From contig LMAD01000001.1 of NCBI GenBank assembly GCA_001443545.1, positions 186,001 through 250,000 on the forward strand: 64,000 nucleotides of DNA. The letters run 5' to 3'. This document shows positions 8,722 through 16,058 of this stretch, in pieces. The translations under genes and the position numbers were made by a program. Numbering within the stretch: the stretch's first letter is position 1; the number at the start of each line of letters is the position of its first letter. The stretch comes from Acidimicrobiaceae bacterium RAAP-2. Its GTDB lineage: Bacteria; Actinomycetota; Acidimicrobiia; Acidimicrobiales; RAAP-2. A model generated the notes under the pieces. It ran no database searches. It worked only from the letters and a program-made list of their open reading frames with translations, and was not told the origin of the DNA.

Positions 8722-9810
8722 ATGTCAACTAACAGCACACCCGCGCGGAGAGACGACTTGCCCGGCGACTACGCCGAGACACTCCAACGGCTGACGGCTG
8801 AAGTGCGCTCGGCTAACATCCGGGCGACGTTGAAAGTCAACGCTGAACTGATCAACCTCTACTGGTCGATTGGGCGCATCATCCTGGAACGCCAGTCGGA
8901 GGAGGGTTGGGGCACCAAGGTGATCGCCCGCCTCTCGGCTGACCTTCGACGGGAGTTCCCACAGATGACCGGCCTGTCGCCACGGAACCTGCATTACATG
9001 AGGAAGTTCGCTGCGGAGATGCCGGGGGCAATTGTGCCACAGGCTGTGGCGCAATTGCCCTGGGGTCACGTAAGGGCTTTGTTAGATTCCGACGGAGACC
9101 TTACGACCAGGACTTTTTACGCATCCAGCGCGGTCAAGGAGGGCTGGAGCCGTGCTGTCCTGCTGAACCAGATCAAGAGCAGGTTGCACCTGCGTGCCGG
9201 CGCTGCGCCGTCAAACTTCGCGCTCGTCCTTCCGCCATCGGAGTCGGAGCTGGTGCAGCAGATGGTCAAGGATCCCTACAACTTCGAGTTTCTGACGCTG
9301 GCAGCGAACGCGGCCGAGCGTGACGTCGAAACCGGGCTCGTGGCCAACCTCGCCAAGACGCTCCAGGAGCTCGGCGTTGGCTTCTACTACGCCGGGCGCC
9401 AGCATCGTCTGGTACTGATCGACGACGACGCAACGGAACACGAGTTTTACCTCGATCTTCTCTTCTATCACTACCTCCTTCGCCGGTTCGTCGTGTTCGA
9501 ACTGAAGATTGACGAGTTCAGGGCTGAGTACGTTGGCAAGCTGAACCTGTACTGCAACATCGTTGACGACCAGGTGCGCCACGAAGACGGACACGACACC
9601 TCAACAATTGGGATCCTGCTTTGCGCATCGAAGTCGCGTGTCGTTGTCGACTACGCCCTGCGCGGTGTTGGATCACCGCTGGCTGTGGCGGAGTACACCT
9701 TCACAGACCTATCGCCGGAGCTGCAAGAGGTTCTGCCGTCGCCAGCGGACCTGGCATCGTTCGCCGCGGAGGCCATCGAGGAGGCTGGTGCAGCGCCAAC
9801 TGAGTCGTAA
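8722..9810 (+). CDS. YhcG/DUF1016-family PD-(D/E)XK nuclease
   Basis: The start is the ATG at 8722 (CAGGAG upstream), giving 362 residues. The N-terminal half has the DUF1016 signature (LINLYWSIGRIILERQ, then FPQMTGLSPRNLHYMRKF). The C-terminal half has the restriction-like nuclease core: the Asp of FYLDLLFYH followed by the E-x-K of VVFELKIDEF, then VGKLNLYCNIVDD. The family is common in restriction-modification and defence neighbourhoods and is thought to act on DNA. No methylase or ATPase partner is intact here. The divergent Ntn hydrolase is the only neighbour within the repeat-bounded segment. Confidence 0.88.
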   Translation: MSTNSTPARRDDLPGDYAETLQRLTAEVRSANIRATLKVNAELINLYWSIGRIILERQSEEGWGTKVIARLSADLRREFPQMTGLSPRNLHYMRKFAAEMPGAIVPQAVAQLPWGHVRALLDSDGDLTTRTFYASSAVKEGWSRAVLLNQIKSRLHLRAGAAPSNFALVLPPSESELVQQMVKDPYNFEFLTLAANAAERDVETGLVANLAKTLQELGVGFYYAGRQHRLVLIDDDATEHEFYLDLLFYHYLLRRFVVFELKIDEFRAEYVGKLNLYCNIVDDQVRHEDGHDTSTIGILLCASKSRVVVDYALRGVGSPLAVAEYTFTDLSPELQEVLPSPADLASFAAEAIEEAGAAPTES

Positions 9811-9874
9811 CGGCCCGTCGTGTTCGGTAACGACTGGAGCGTTGCACGAGTCGTTAAGACCACCACTGCCCCGG

Positions 9875-10237
9875 TTAGAAGGGTGCCCCGCCGCCGTTGT
9901 TCGCGTAACCACGTCCGTACTGGGACAGTTCGACGTCGCTGATACGGCTCGACGCCGCACTGATCTGAAGTCCTATCGTTCCGCACGGTCCGGACCTCTG
10001 CTTGGCGATGATCAGTTCGCCGTCCTCGGAGGGAGCCATGGGTGAGTACAGGCTCTCGCGGTAGAGGAAGAGCACCAGGTTGGCGTCCTGCTCGATCGAG
10101 CCGGACTCTCTCAAATCAGAAAGTACGGGCCTTTTGTTAATTCTCGATTCCACGGCCCGCGAAAGTTGGGACAACCTCGAAAAGAAGTAGGAGCCCTCAC
10201 CAAGGGGCTGAGATTCCAAGGGTCCTGGTGGAGCCAC
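9875..10237 (-). pseudogene. DnaB replicative helicase C-terminal fragment
   Basis: About 75 residues match the end of the DnaB RecA-like domain: LSQLSRAVESR, RPVLSDLRESGSIEQDAN, LFLYRES and ELIIAKQRSGPCGTIGLQ. There is no Walker A segment and no N-terminal domain. The upstream part lies in repeat copy B and does not resemble DnaB, apart from LSQL at the junction. A GTG at 10237 could initiate, and an in-frame TAA lies two codons earlier. After GTIGLQ the sequence departs from the family. It is most likely a recombination remnant of a phage or plasmid helicase gene. Confidence 0.75.
10167..10233. repeat. 67-bp direct repeat, copy B
   Basis: This is the partner of 7572-7638, in the same orientation with three mismatches. 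Read on the minus strand, it runs straight into the DnaB-like fragment, sharing only the LSQL codons with it. Together the two copies bound about 2.5 kb holding the Ntn hydrolase, the nuclease and the DnaB remnant. Confidence 0.85.
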
Positions 10238-10243
10238 GAATTA

Positions 10244-11143
10244 GCTCTCCGCAGCGACAGAGCGACGCAGCCTCACCGTCACCTTGATCGGCGCTGATGA
10301 CAGACGACGATCGACGGCGAGCATGACCAAGAGATCACTTAGCGAACATGTCTCCGCTCGTCGTATGGTCGTGCGGAGTGCATCAAGGGCGGTTGAGTTG
10401 TCGTGCGAGAGTGTCATGCCGTGGACTGTGCGGCGCCCGGTGAGTTCGGCAACGGGGCGAGGACTGCTCATCACCGATATCCCTTCCAGTCCCATTGGTC
10501 GGTTCCCCCGACACGGTGAAGTGGAAGACGCCAAGGTCCTGTTCGAGAAGCCAATGCACCCATTCCGTATTACCCGCGGTGTTACGTGGCGCGAATGTTT
10601 TCGGTTGCTTGCAGGGGTCCGATTCCGAGTGCGCCGTCGCGGTGTCAGCGCGAAAGCAGCAGCCGATGCTGAGTTCCCGCTCTCCTCTCGGAGATGCTCA
10701 CCCAGGTTGCGGGCCTAGGAGTCGCGGCGCGCGCCATCAAACACAGTGTGTGACCTGCGCTCACTGGTGAAAGCTGGTGAGATCTGTCAGCACCTTCTTC
10801 CGCGAGCCCAACTTCTCGAACGCTGCGTCGGACGGAATTCGGACACGGGCGCTTCGCGGACCTTCTGGTCATTAAATGCGTCGCCCTACACTCCGGCGTG
10901 CTTGCAACCGTCGCGTTCGCTCTCTGGCCGCCCTTCTAGTGGGCAGACTTCCAGGTCGAGGACGTATGGGTCACCTACAGCAAGCACCTGGCCGAGATGA
11001 TCGGGGCGCCCGGACCCCTCGCTGACGACGAGGTGCTCCGCGTGACCAATGTCCTCGCCGCGGCGCTACCCCCGATGGTCCCGTAGTCGTTCGCTTCCAA
11101 CGAATACCTCCCGTGTTGCACCGGCGATAGTCGAATGGCCAGT
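10244..11143. other. Stretch of unassigned, probably degraded sequence
   Basis: I found no gene I can defend here. On the minus strand, a 97-codon frame ends at 10241, just before the DnaB-like frame, without a ribosome site. On the plus strand, around 10,830-11,085, a frame interrupted by one TAG has protein-like composition (RFADLLVIKCVALHSGVLAT, stop, WADFQVEDVWVTYSKHLAEM, ending LPPMVP) and may be the end of a decayed gene of unknown family. Confidence 0.35.
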
Positions 11144-11491
11144 TCATTCACCCTCGAGTTCGATAGCGCCCCACCCGTCCTCGAGGGACTTCAACACCAT
11201 GAGGTGCTCATCGCACTTCTGGACGGCCTCACGTATCCATAGCCTCGAGTACGTGTCGAGATCCTCCAGCGCCTGGAGTTCGACGGCGCACCGCAGAGTG
11301 GCGATGATGGCGCCTTGGCACCTGATGACGGCCTCGTGGAGCTCCCCCCGGGTCCACTCGCTAACGGTCCTGTTCGTGGGAAGCAACGCCGCTTCGCAAT
11401 TCGCCTCGCCAATCAAGCGATTCAGCGTCGTCGAGAGTTCAAGCTCACGTGCGGGTACCTGGGTGATGGATTCTCTTCTCGGCCGGCTCAA
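11144..11491 (-). CDS. Small paralogous protein, third of a tandem triad
   Basis: The frame carries the motif shared by its two upstream neighbours: L-P-x4-[IV]-x-[QE]-W-x11-C-x2-A-[LI], with a second Cys exactly 34 residues after the first. Here it reads LPTNRTVSEW, RCQGAI and KCDEH. No ATG suits the start. TTG at 11491 would give 115 residues, but its ribosome site is poor, so the 5' end is uncertain and the gene may be impaired. The predicted protein is helical and cytoplasmic, with no recognised family. It follows the second paralog by 26 bp, so the three are probably co-transcribed. Confidence 0.5.
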   Translation of the reverse strand: MSRPRRESITQVPARELELSTTLNRLIGEANCEAALLPTNRTVSEWTRGELHEAVIRCQGAIIATLRCAVELQALEDLDTYSRLWIREAVQKCDEHLMVLKSLEDGWGAIELEGE

Positions 11492-11517
11492 CCCACCTGC
11501 GTGGCCTGGCTTCGTCT

Positions 11518-11898
11518 TCAAAGTTCGGCCCACGAACTGGGCAACTTTCCGCCGGCCAGCGGCAGGAGTTGCGTGGCCACACGGTCGAGGAAGAGGTGGG
11601 CGTCGATGCACTGGTAGATCACCGAGTCCACGTCGATCCTTAGGTTGGGCGGTACGTAGTGGCCCGTGTTGATCTCCTTGACGCACCGCAGGACGTCGCT
11701 TAGTGCGTGGTGACATTCGGTGATCTGCCAGAAGAACTCGGTTCTGGTCCACTGAGCGATGTTCTGTTCGGTGGGCAGCGCTGCCTTCCTCCTCTCCATC
11801 TCGTCAACGAAACCCCGTAGGTAGTCGCGCCAGTCGAGGTCGTGGGTCAGTTCAAGATCCATCATCGTGGGGCTCCCGTCGCTTGGGTTGGTGGACAT
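11518..11898 (-). CDS. Small paralogous protein, second of a tandem triad
   Basis: The ATG at 11898 lies 5 bp after the first paralog's stop and gives 126 residues; a later ATG pair (MMDLELTHDL) is an alternative start. It contains LPTEQNIAQW, then TECHHALSDVLRCV and YQCIDAH, matching both neighbours without gaps across the Trp-Cys-Cys core. It is rich in charged helical segments and has no signal peptide or membrane segment. Function is unknown. The close spacing implies one transcript with the other two. Confidence 0.65.
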   Translation of the reverse strand: MSTNPSDGSPTMMDLELTHDLDWRDYLRGFVDEMERRKAALPTEQNIAQWTRTEFFWQITECHHALSDVLRCVKEINTGHYVPPNLRIDVDSVIYQCIDAHLFLDRVATQLLPLAGGKLPSSWAEL

Positions 11899-11903
11899 CG
11901 TCT

Positions 11904-12221
11904 TTAGTTGACGTACAGCACGAGTTCGGACCGTACGAAGTCGATCTCGGGTTGGCACTCCGAACACGCCGCCGCGGCGAACTCACTGGCCGCTCGGGAT
12001 GACTCGTCGAGGTCGTCCACCTCGCCGAGATCGTCGACGCTCTTCTGAACATCATCCAAGGCGAGTTGACATCTTTCGATGATCTCCCTGACGTCGTCGT
12101 ACTGCCATTGGCCGATGCTGCACCACGATGGCAGCTCGAATACTGCGTCCATCATGATTGTGGTCAGGTAGTACACCCTGATGCGGTCGTCGGTCCGTCG
12201 GTCTTCCGATACGTAGGTCAT
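11904..12221 (-). CDS. Small paralogous protein, first of a tandem triad
   Basis: This protein of 105 residues starts at an ATG with a strong AAGGGGG ribosome site, making it the best-supported start of the three. The shared motif appears as LPSWCSIGQW and ERCQLALDDV, with a second Cys 34 residues on, in a CSEC pair. The middle is acidic (DDLGEVDDLDESS). It has no recognisable domain. It is the promoter-proximal gene of the triad. Such tandem, diverged small paralogs are often antitoxin or immunity proteins, but nothing here proves that. Confidence 0.68.
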   Translation of the reverse strand: MTYVSEDRRTDDRIRVYYLTTIMMDAVFELPSWCSIGQWQYDDVREIIERCQLALDDVQKSVDDLGEVDDLDESSRAASEFAAAACSECQPEIDFVRSELVLYVN

Positions 12222-12729
12222 GGTCCCCCTTCAGGGCTCGCAACTCGTCAGCGTTTCTTGGACTTCTATACGGTGCTTCGGCATGCGCTTGCGCTACTCA
12301 CGTGTGGGCCAGTGCTGTCTCCTCTCTCCAGGCGGATGCCATCACCTTCGGCTGCCGCCGCACTTCGGTGGGCCCGACGGACATCTTCCGGTCCTGTAAG
12401 TCAGCCTCACAATGCCGGGATTGGTGATCTCGTGCACTCGCCCCTTAAGTCGAGTCGGGGACTTACGAGAAAGCCCGCACCGCTTACGGAAAACAGATGA
12501 TCGGTCAGTCCCGCCTCCGAGGTGGGCTCCGCCTGTGGTGCCGCCATGGATCCGATCACCTCCACGCATTTCGCAGATGGGTGTGGACTACAGGCATGGG
12601 TGGCGTTCCGTAAGGCTGCGGCTCAGAAGTGCTCTGACCGGCCTGTCCCACACTCAGTTCGCCGATCTGCTCGTGGAGGTCTCGCATTCGTGGGATGACC
12701 GTCGAGTTGAGTGCCCGAAGGGTACGGCG
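12222..12729. other. Gap between the small-paralog triad and the inverted repeat
   Basis: About 500 bp without a defensible gene. It should contain the minus-strand promoter of the triad near its left edge and the plus-strand promoter for the ATPase remnant near its right edge. A plus-strand frame at about 12,610-12,720 looks weakly protein-like but has no start. Confidence 0.4.
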
Positions 12730-12757
12730 TGGCACTATGCCACTTGGCATAGTGCCA
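12730..12757. promoter_or_regulatory. Perfect 13-bp inverted repeat, probable operator
   Basis: TGGCACTATGCCA and its exact reverse complement are separated by two bases. The repeat ends 25 bp before the ATG of the ATPase remnant. A near-continuous dyad in this position is typical of a repressor operator rather than a terminator. The cognate regulator is not evident in the window. Confidence 0.6.
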
Positions 12758-12782
12758 ACATGGACACGAGTGAGGAGCCCAG

Positions 12783-12984
12783 ATGGTAGCGAGACGCAAT
12801 CCATTCGACTACGGCGGGCCAGCAAGTGGAGACCATTTCACGGGTCCCACTCGGGAGGTCGCGGTGGTGGTCAGCCGTCTGACCGATCGCGCCAGGTGTC
12901 GTCGACACTGCTCGTCGACGCTACGGTAAGTCGTCGCTTGCGAAGCGGGCCTGCGAGGAGCTCACGCGCACCGGGTACGCGTAT
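12783..12984 (+). pseudogene. Remnant of an AAA-type ATPase with frameshift
   Basis: The ATG at 12783 has GAGGAG upstream and begins MVARRNPFDYGGPASGDHF, followed by TGPTREVAVVVSRL. This is the N-terminal pattern of ATPases that open with N-P-F-x-[FY]-G and a region preceding Walker A. The P-loop, ARRRYGKSSLAKRACEELTR, lies in another frame, so there is an indel near 12,890-12,905. Similarity ends at TGYAYPLL, where the terminator-like hairpin of the opposite gene begins. All later domains are missing. Intact relatives are P-loop ATPases often found in mobile or toxin-antitoxin-like loci. Confidence 0.65.
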
Positions 12985-13016
12985 CCCCTCCTGCCACAGC
13001 ACTATGACAGGAGGGG
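12985..13016 (-). terminator. Hairpin terminator of the small four-cysteine protein gene
   Basis: CCCCTCCTG and CAGGAGGGG form a 9-bp stem around a 14-base loop, starting 14 bp after the stop codon at 13030. There is no T-run, as is common in high-GC actinobacteria. Confidence 0.5.
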
Positions 13017-13029
13017 ACGAGCGAGGTCA

Positions 13030-13191
13030 CTACTTGTGGGTGGTCGCCCGGACAAGCGTCCAGGTCACCGCCTTACGGCAGTGGCTGCACGGCGGGAACG
13101 TCTCGCTCTTGCTCAGAGCGATCTCGGTCTTGGCGTTGCAGCTGCTCCGGTAGATACCAGAGGTGTCACACTTCAATCCTGTGGTTGGCAT
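13030..13191 (-). CDS. 53-residue four-cysteine small protein
   Basis: The ATG at 13191 is preceded by AAAGGAGGTGATC, a nearly complete complement of the 16S rRNA 3' end, with 8 bp spacing after the GGAGG core, so translation should be strong. The protein begins MPTTGLKCDTSGIYRSSC and ends in TWTLVRATTHK. Cys8, Cys18, Cys35 and Cys38 (the last pair is PPCSHC) could form a single zinc site. The pattern G-x-K-C-x2-[ST]-G-[IV]-[YW], then A-L-S-K-x-E-T-F-P-P-C, resembles small uncharacterised proteins found in many bacteria. A hairpin follows the stop. It is the only gene between the ATPase remnant and the integrase that looks intact. Confidence 0.75.
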   Translation of the reverse strand: MPTTGLKCDTSGIYRSSCNAKTEIALSKSETFPPCSHCRKAVTWTLVRATTHK

Positions 13192-13880
13192 TTAGATCAC
13201 CTCCTTTCCTTGGCTCAGAGGGCCACTCGTGGAGGGCTCTCGGCGGCCAGCGGAACTGTGGACACAGAGGCACTCATCGCCTCTGGCCGGGTGTTCTGCT
13301 CGTAATAACCAGCGTGTAATTACATCCATGTCACTAGGGTCGCCGATAATGGATGTGCGTCGCAAGAACAACAACATGGGGAAAATCCTGTGTCTAATTC
13401 ACACTTCGACACTGGTGCTTGCTGGTCACCGAACTCGCCGAAGAGGGCCAGCGGTCAATGGTTGCTTAGAGGTTTGGTTCAGACTTCGCCAACGCTTGCC
13501 TCGCTTGGAGCAGGCGGCGTTCCTCGGCAGGAAGCTGGTGGAGGATGCGAATCGTCAGGTCGGACTACTGCCGACCGCGCTGGTGTCCCAGCAAGTCGTG
13601 CACGCGGACGTGTTCCACGCCCAGCTCGAGACGATAAGCCTCTCCGAGTTGCTGGGCACCGCCGAGGTCTGCGGCGAGCTCGGCATCACCCGCTACGTCA
13701 GTCCGACCGGTTCCCCGAACCCGAACCCCATCGCGAACTCACGGCGACACCGCTCTGGATGCGCTCCACGCTGAAAGGATTCACGGTTGGCTGGCGCCGC
13801 GTTCCCGGCCCCGCGCCGAGGCCCATGGACGGGCTGCTGGCCAGCGGGCTCGATGCGCTGGTAAAAGCGACGCGTGCAGA
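13192..13880. other. Gap between the small protein gene and the integrase
   Basis: Nearly 700 bp with no convincing gene. A plus-strand frame at about 13,470-13,730 (RLEQAAFLGRKLVEDANRQV, then LLPTALVSQQVVHADVFHAQ and ETISLSELLGTAEVCGELG) has protein-like composition but no clear start and no family I recognise. It may be a gene remnant. ACATCCAT and ATGGATGT form a loose dyad near 13,319-13,355. Confidence 0.35.
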
Positions 13881-16058
13881 TCACTCAAACCGAATCAGTC
13901 CACTGGTGAGCAGGTCCGGTCGGTACCCCGTCATCCAAGCGATGACCGATTCGGTGGTGTAGCCACCTCTCGGACCGCGCACGAGGACACCACGGGCGAC
14001 GAGCGCGCGCGTACCGGTATCGTCGAGACCGCTGTACTCCTTCAGTCCTTCCGCCGAGATGATCTCTCGACGTTTACGGCCCCGGCGGTCGAACTCCTCC
14101 TGCACCGACGCCCTCGTCACGAACCTCTTTCCCGATGCGTCCGACTCGGCGTCGACGACGATCTTCCCTGACTTGGCCCACTCGCCCATGGAACTGTGAC
14201 TGACGCCGAGTTGGCTTGCGGCCTCGGTGACCGGCATCGACCTGAGGTGCAAACTCTCGATCCGAGAGAACTCGGCAACGAGCTCGCCAGCTTGGTCCTC
14301 CGTCAACAGGAGCTGGCGCGAGTAGTCGTCCTTCACGGCCTGCAGATTGAGACGCTTGATGGTCGCGTGCACCTGGTGGTACGTGGCACCGACCCTCTCT
14401 GCGACGTCCTCGATCCGCACCCAGCCCGCGAAGCGATCGCGATACGCGACAACGTCCTCCAATCGTGCTCGCCACTGGCCATCTTGCTTGACCGCTGGAA
14501 TCTGGTCGGGGAACAGACGTCGCGTGGCGGTCACCGCCATCGATAAGATGGCGGCCGCCTCGTCGGCTCCGACCCACCCCTCCTCCAGCGTGCTGACCTG
14601 CCAGCCGAGCTCACTCAGGGCCGCGGCGCGCGCTGCGCGCAACGACGGCTCGAGGTCAGAGCCGTACCGGGGACGCCGCGTCGTCGGTACCACGAGCGTG
14701 CGGACGGACTTCGCGATCTCCGCCTCCACCGCCTCGGCGGCGGGCTTCATCGCTTCGCAGAGACGGTCGTCGAGGGTATAGACAAGATCGAAGACGTCCA
14801 GTCCCCCGCGGTGGCCCATGGCTCGTCGCTTCACGATTGCGTCGAGTTGGGGCGTCCACGCGAGATCGGTGGCATAGCCCTTACGCATATCGTGCGGGAT
14901 CGCGAGATTGTCTTCGTCCACTCCACCGCCGAGACTGCGGCTGGCTGCCGCCAGGGCGGAGCGGAACCCCTCGGGGCCGCCATCCTCGGCCCGGATCGTC
15001 GGTATGAGCCGCTTGGAGCCATCGATCTCCCCCGTGAGCGGGTCGGTGGCAAAGACGTCGATGACGTGCAGGATGAGACTGGTCAACGAGTGCGGCAGCG
15101 CGATGAGGCGATACCCGGCATCGGTCTTCGTTGTCTCTACGCGGCGAGAGGTGACCACGCATTCGTCGTCGTTGCGGGTGTCGAAGTCGCGTCCGCCCAT
15201 GGCGTCAATCAGCAGGTAACCCCACTCGCCGTCGAAGATGAAGTTCGAGATCAGAAGGCCGTAGGCCTCGCTGATGCGAAGGCCCGCCACGCGCAAGAGC
15301 CACAGCACCAATTGGTGGATGACGTGGAGGTCGCCGGCGAGCGCTCGGGCCTCGCGAAATGACACGAGTCGCGCCTTGCGCTTGGGACGCTTGCGGGGCT
15401 TCATCGCGGACATGCCGCTGGTGATTGCGGGTTTCACGTCACTTTTGCTCTGCACGACGGTGACGGGAGCACCCGTCGTGTACGCGTAGAGCAGTACCTC
15501 TGAGATGATCCAGAGCATGCCGTCAACGTTCTTTTGGGAGTAGGTAGACGCGTCTTCATCAATGGGGTCGCCCGGTTGGGCTGGATAACCCGCCATCTTG
15601 CGGATCCACTTGGCCACTCGAGCCCGGCCGCGCTTGACGTCGGTCTCGAGCGGTCCGCCGAAGGCCGGCTCAATGTGCAGGCGCAATTCCCTCAACACGT
15701 CGCTGGTGCGCTCGGCCTGGGCACCGTGCAGTAACACGTACTTCTCGTGGTGCCACGCCTTCGCGTACTCTTCGAAGGTTCGCTCGGCCGGTGTCCCTGA
15801 GGTCGCTGCAGCCCCCGCGGCGCCCGACACAGCGCCGGTGGTCGCTGCTCGGCGCCTCCGGGACTTCCTGGAAGGGACCTGGGCTTCGAGTCCGGACTCA
15901 AGTCGAGCGACCTGTTCGGCCATCCACCTTTCGGCGGCCGCCTCGGCGTCAGGCGCGAACGTGCCGTAGACGCGCTCTTTCGAAGCTCGTCGGCGTGGCA
16001 CCGACGCGAGCCACACGCCGTCGTCCATGGTCTTGTAACCCGTGAGTGGCCTACCCAT
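13881..16058 (-). CDS. Tyrosine integrase with four C-terminal helix-turn-helix units
   Basis: The ATG at 16058 overlaps the stop of the excisionase-like gene (TGATG), giving 725 residues. A basic N terminus and a core-binding domain (about 90-200) precede the catalytic domain, where every key residue is visible: Arg261 (GLRISEAYG), Lys311, His389 and Arg392 (PHDMR), His416 (MGHRGG) and Tyr427 (LVYTLDD). After residue 490 come four MerR/excisionase-like units, at about 497, 546, 617 and 670 (VGADEAAAILSM; VRIEDVAERVG; MPVTEAASQLGVS; ISAEGLKEYSGL). Integrases of about 400 residues are usual, so nearly half of this protein is extra DNA-binding tail. Its position beside a tRNA gene fits integration at the tRNA 3' end. 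It is probably still functional. Confidence 0.88.
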   Translation of the reverse strand: MGRPLTGYKTMDDGVWLASVPRRRASKERVYGTFAPDAEAAAERWMAEQVARLESGLEAQVPSRKSRRRRAATTGAVSGAAGAAATSGTPAERTFEEYAKAWHHEKYVLLHGAQAERTSDVLRELRLHIEPAFGGPLETDVKRGRARVAKWIRKMAGYPAQPGDPIDEDASTYSQKNVDGMLWIISEVLLYAYTTGAPVTVVQSKSDVKPAITSGMSAMKPRKRPKRKARLVSFREARALAGDLHVIHQLVLWLLRVAGLRISEAYGLLISNFIFDGEWGYLLIDAMGGRDFDTRNDDECVVTSRRVETTKTDAGYRLIALPHSLTSLILHVIDVFATDPLTGEIDGSKRLIPTIRAEDGGPEGFRSALAAASRSLGGGVDEDNLAIPHDMRKGYATDLAWTPQLDAIVKRRAMGHRGGLDVFDLVYTLDDRLCEAMKPAAEAVEAEIAKSVRTLVVPTTRRPRYGSDLEPSLRAARAAALSELGWQVSTLEEGWVGADEAAAILSMAVTATRRLFPDQIPAVKQDGQWRARLEDVVAYRDRFAGWVRIEDVAERVGATYHQVHATIKRLNLQAVKDDYSRQLLLTEDQAGELVAEFSRIESLHLRSMPVTEAASQLGVSHSSMGEWAKSGKIVVDAESDASGKRFVTRASVQEEFDRRGRKRREIISAEGLKEYSGLDDTGTRALVARGVLVRGPRGGYTTESVIAWMTGYRPDLLTSGLIRFE

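Noticed and set aside
9875..10237. Intein end within a DnaB gene
   Set aside because: There is no His-Asn before a Ser/Cys/Thr splice junction and no intein blocks; the flanking sequence is the direct repeat.
10241..10534. 97-codon minus-strand frame ending just before the DnaB fragment
   Set aside because: There is no ribosome site or similarity; it is in frame with the fragment across a stop but does not look like DnaB.
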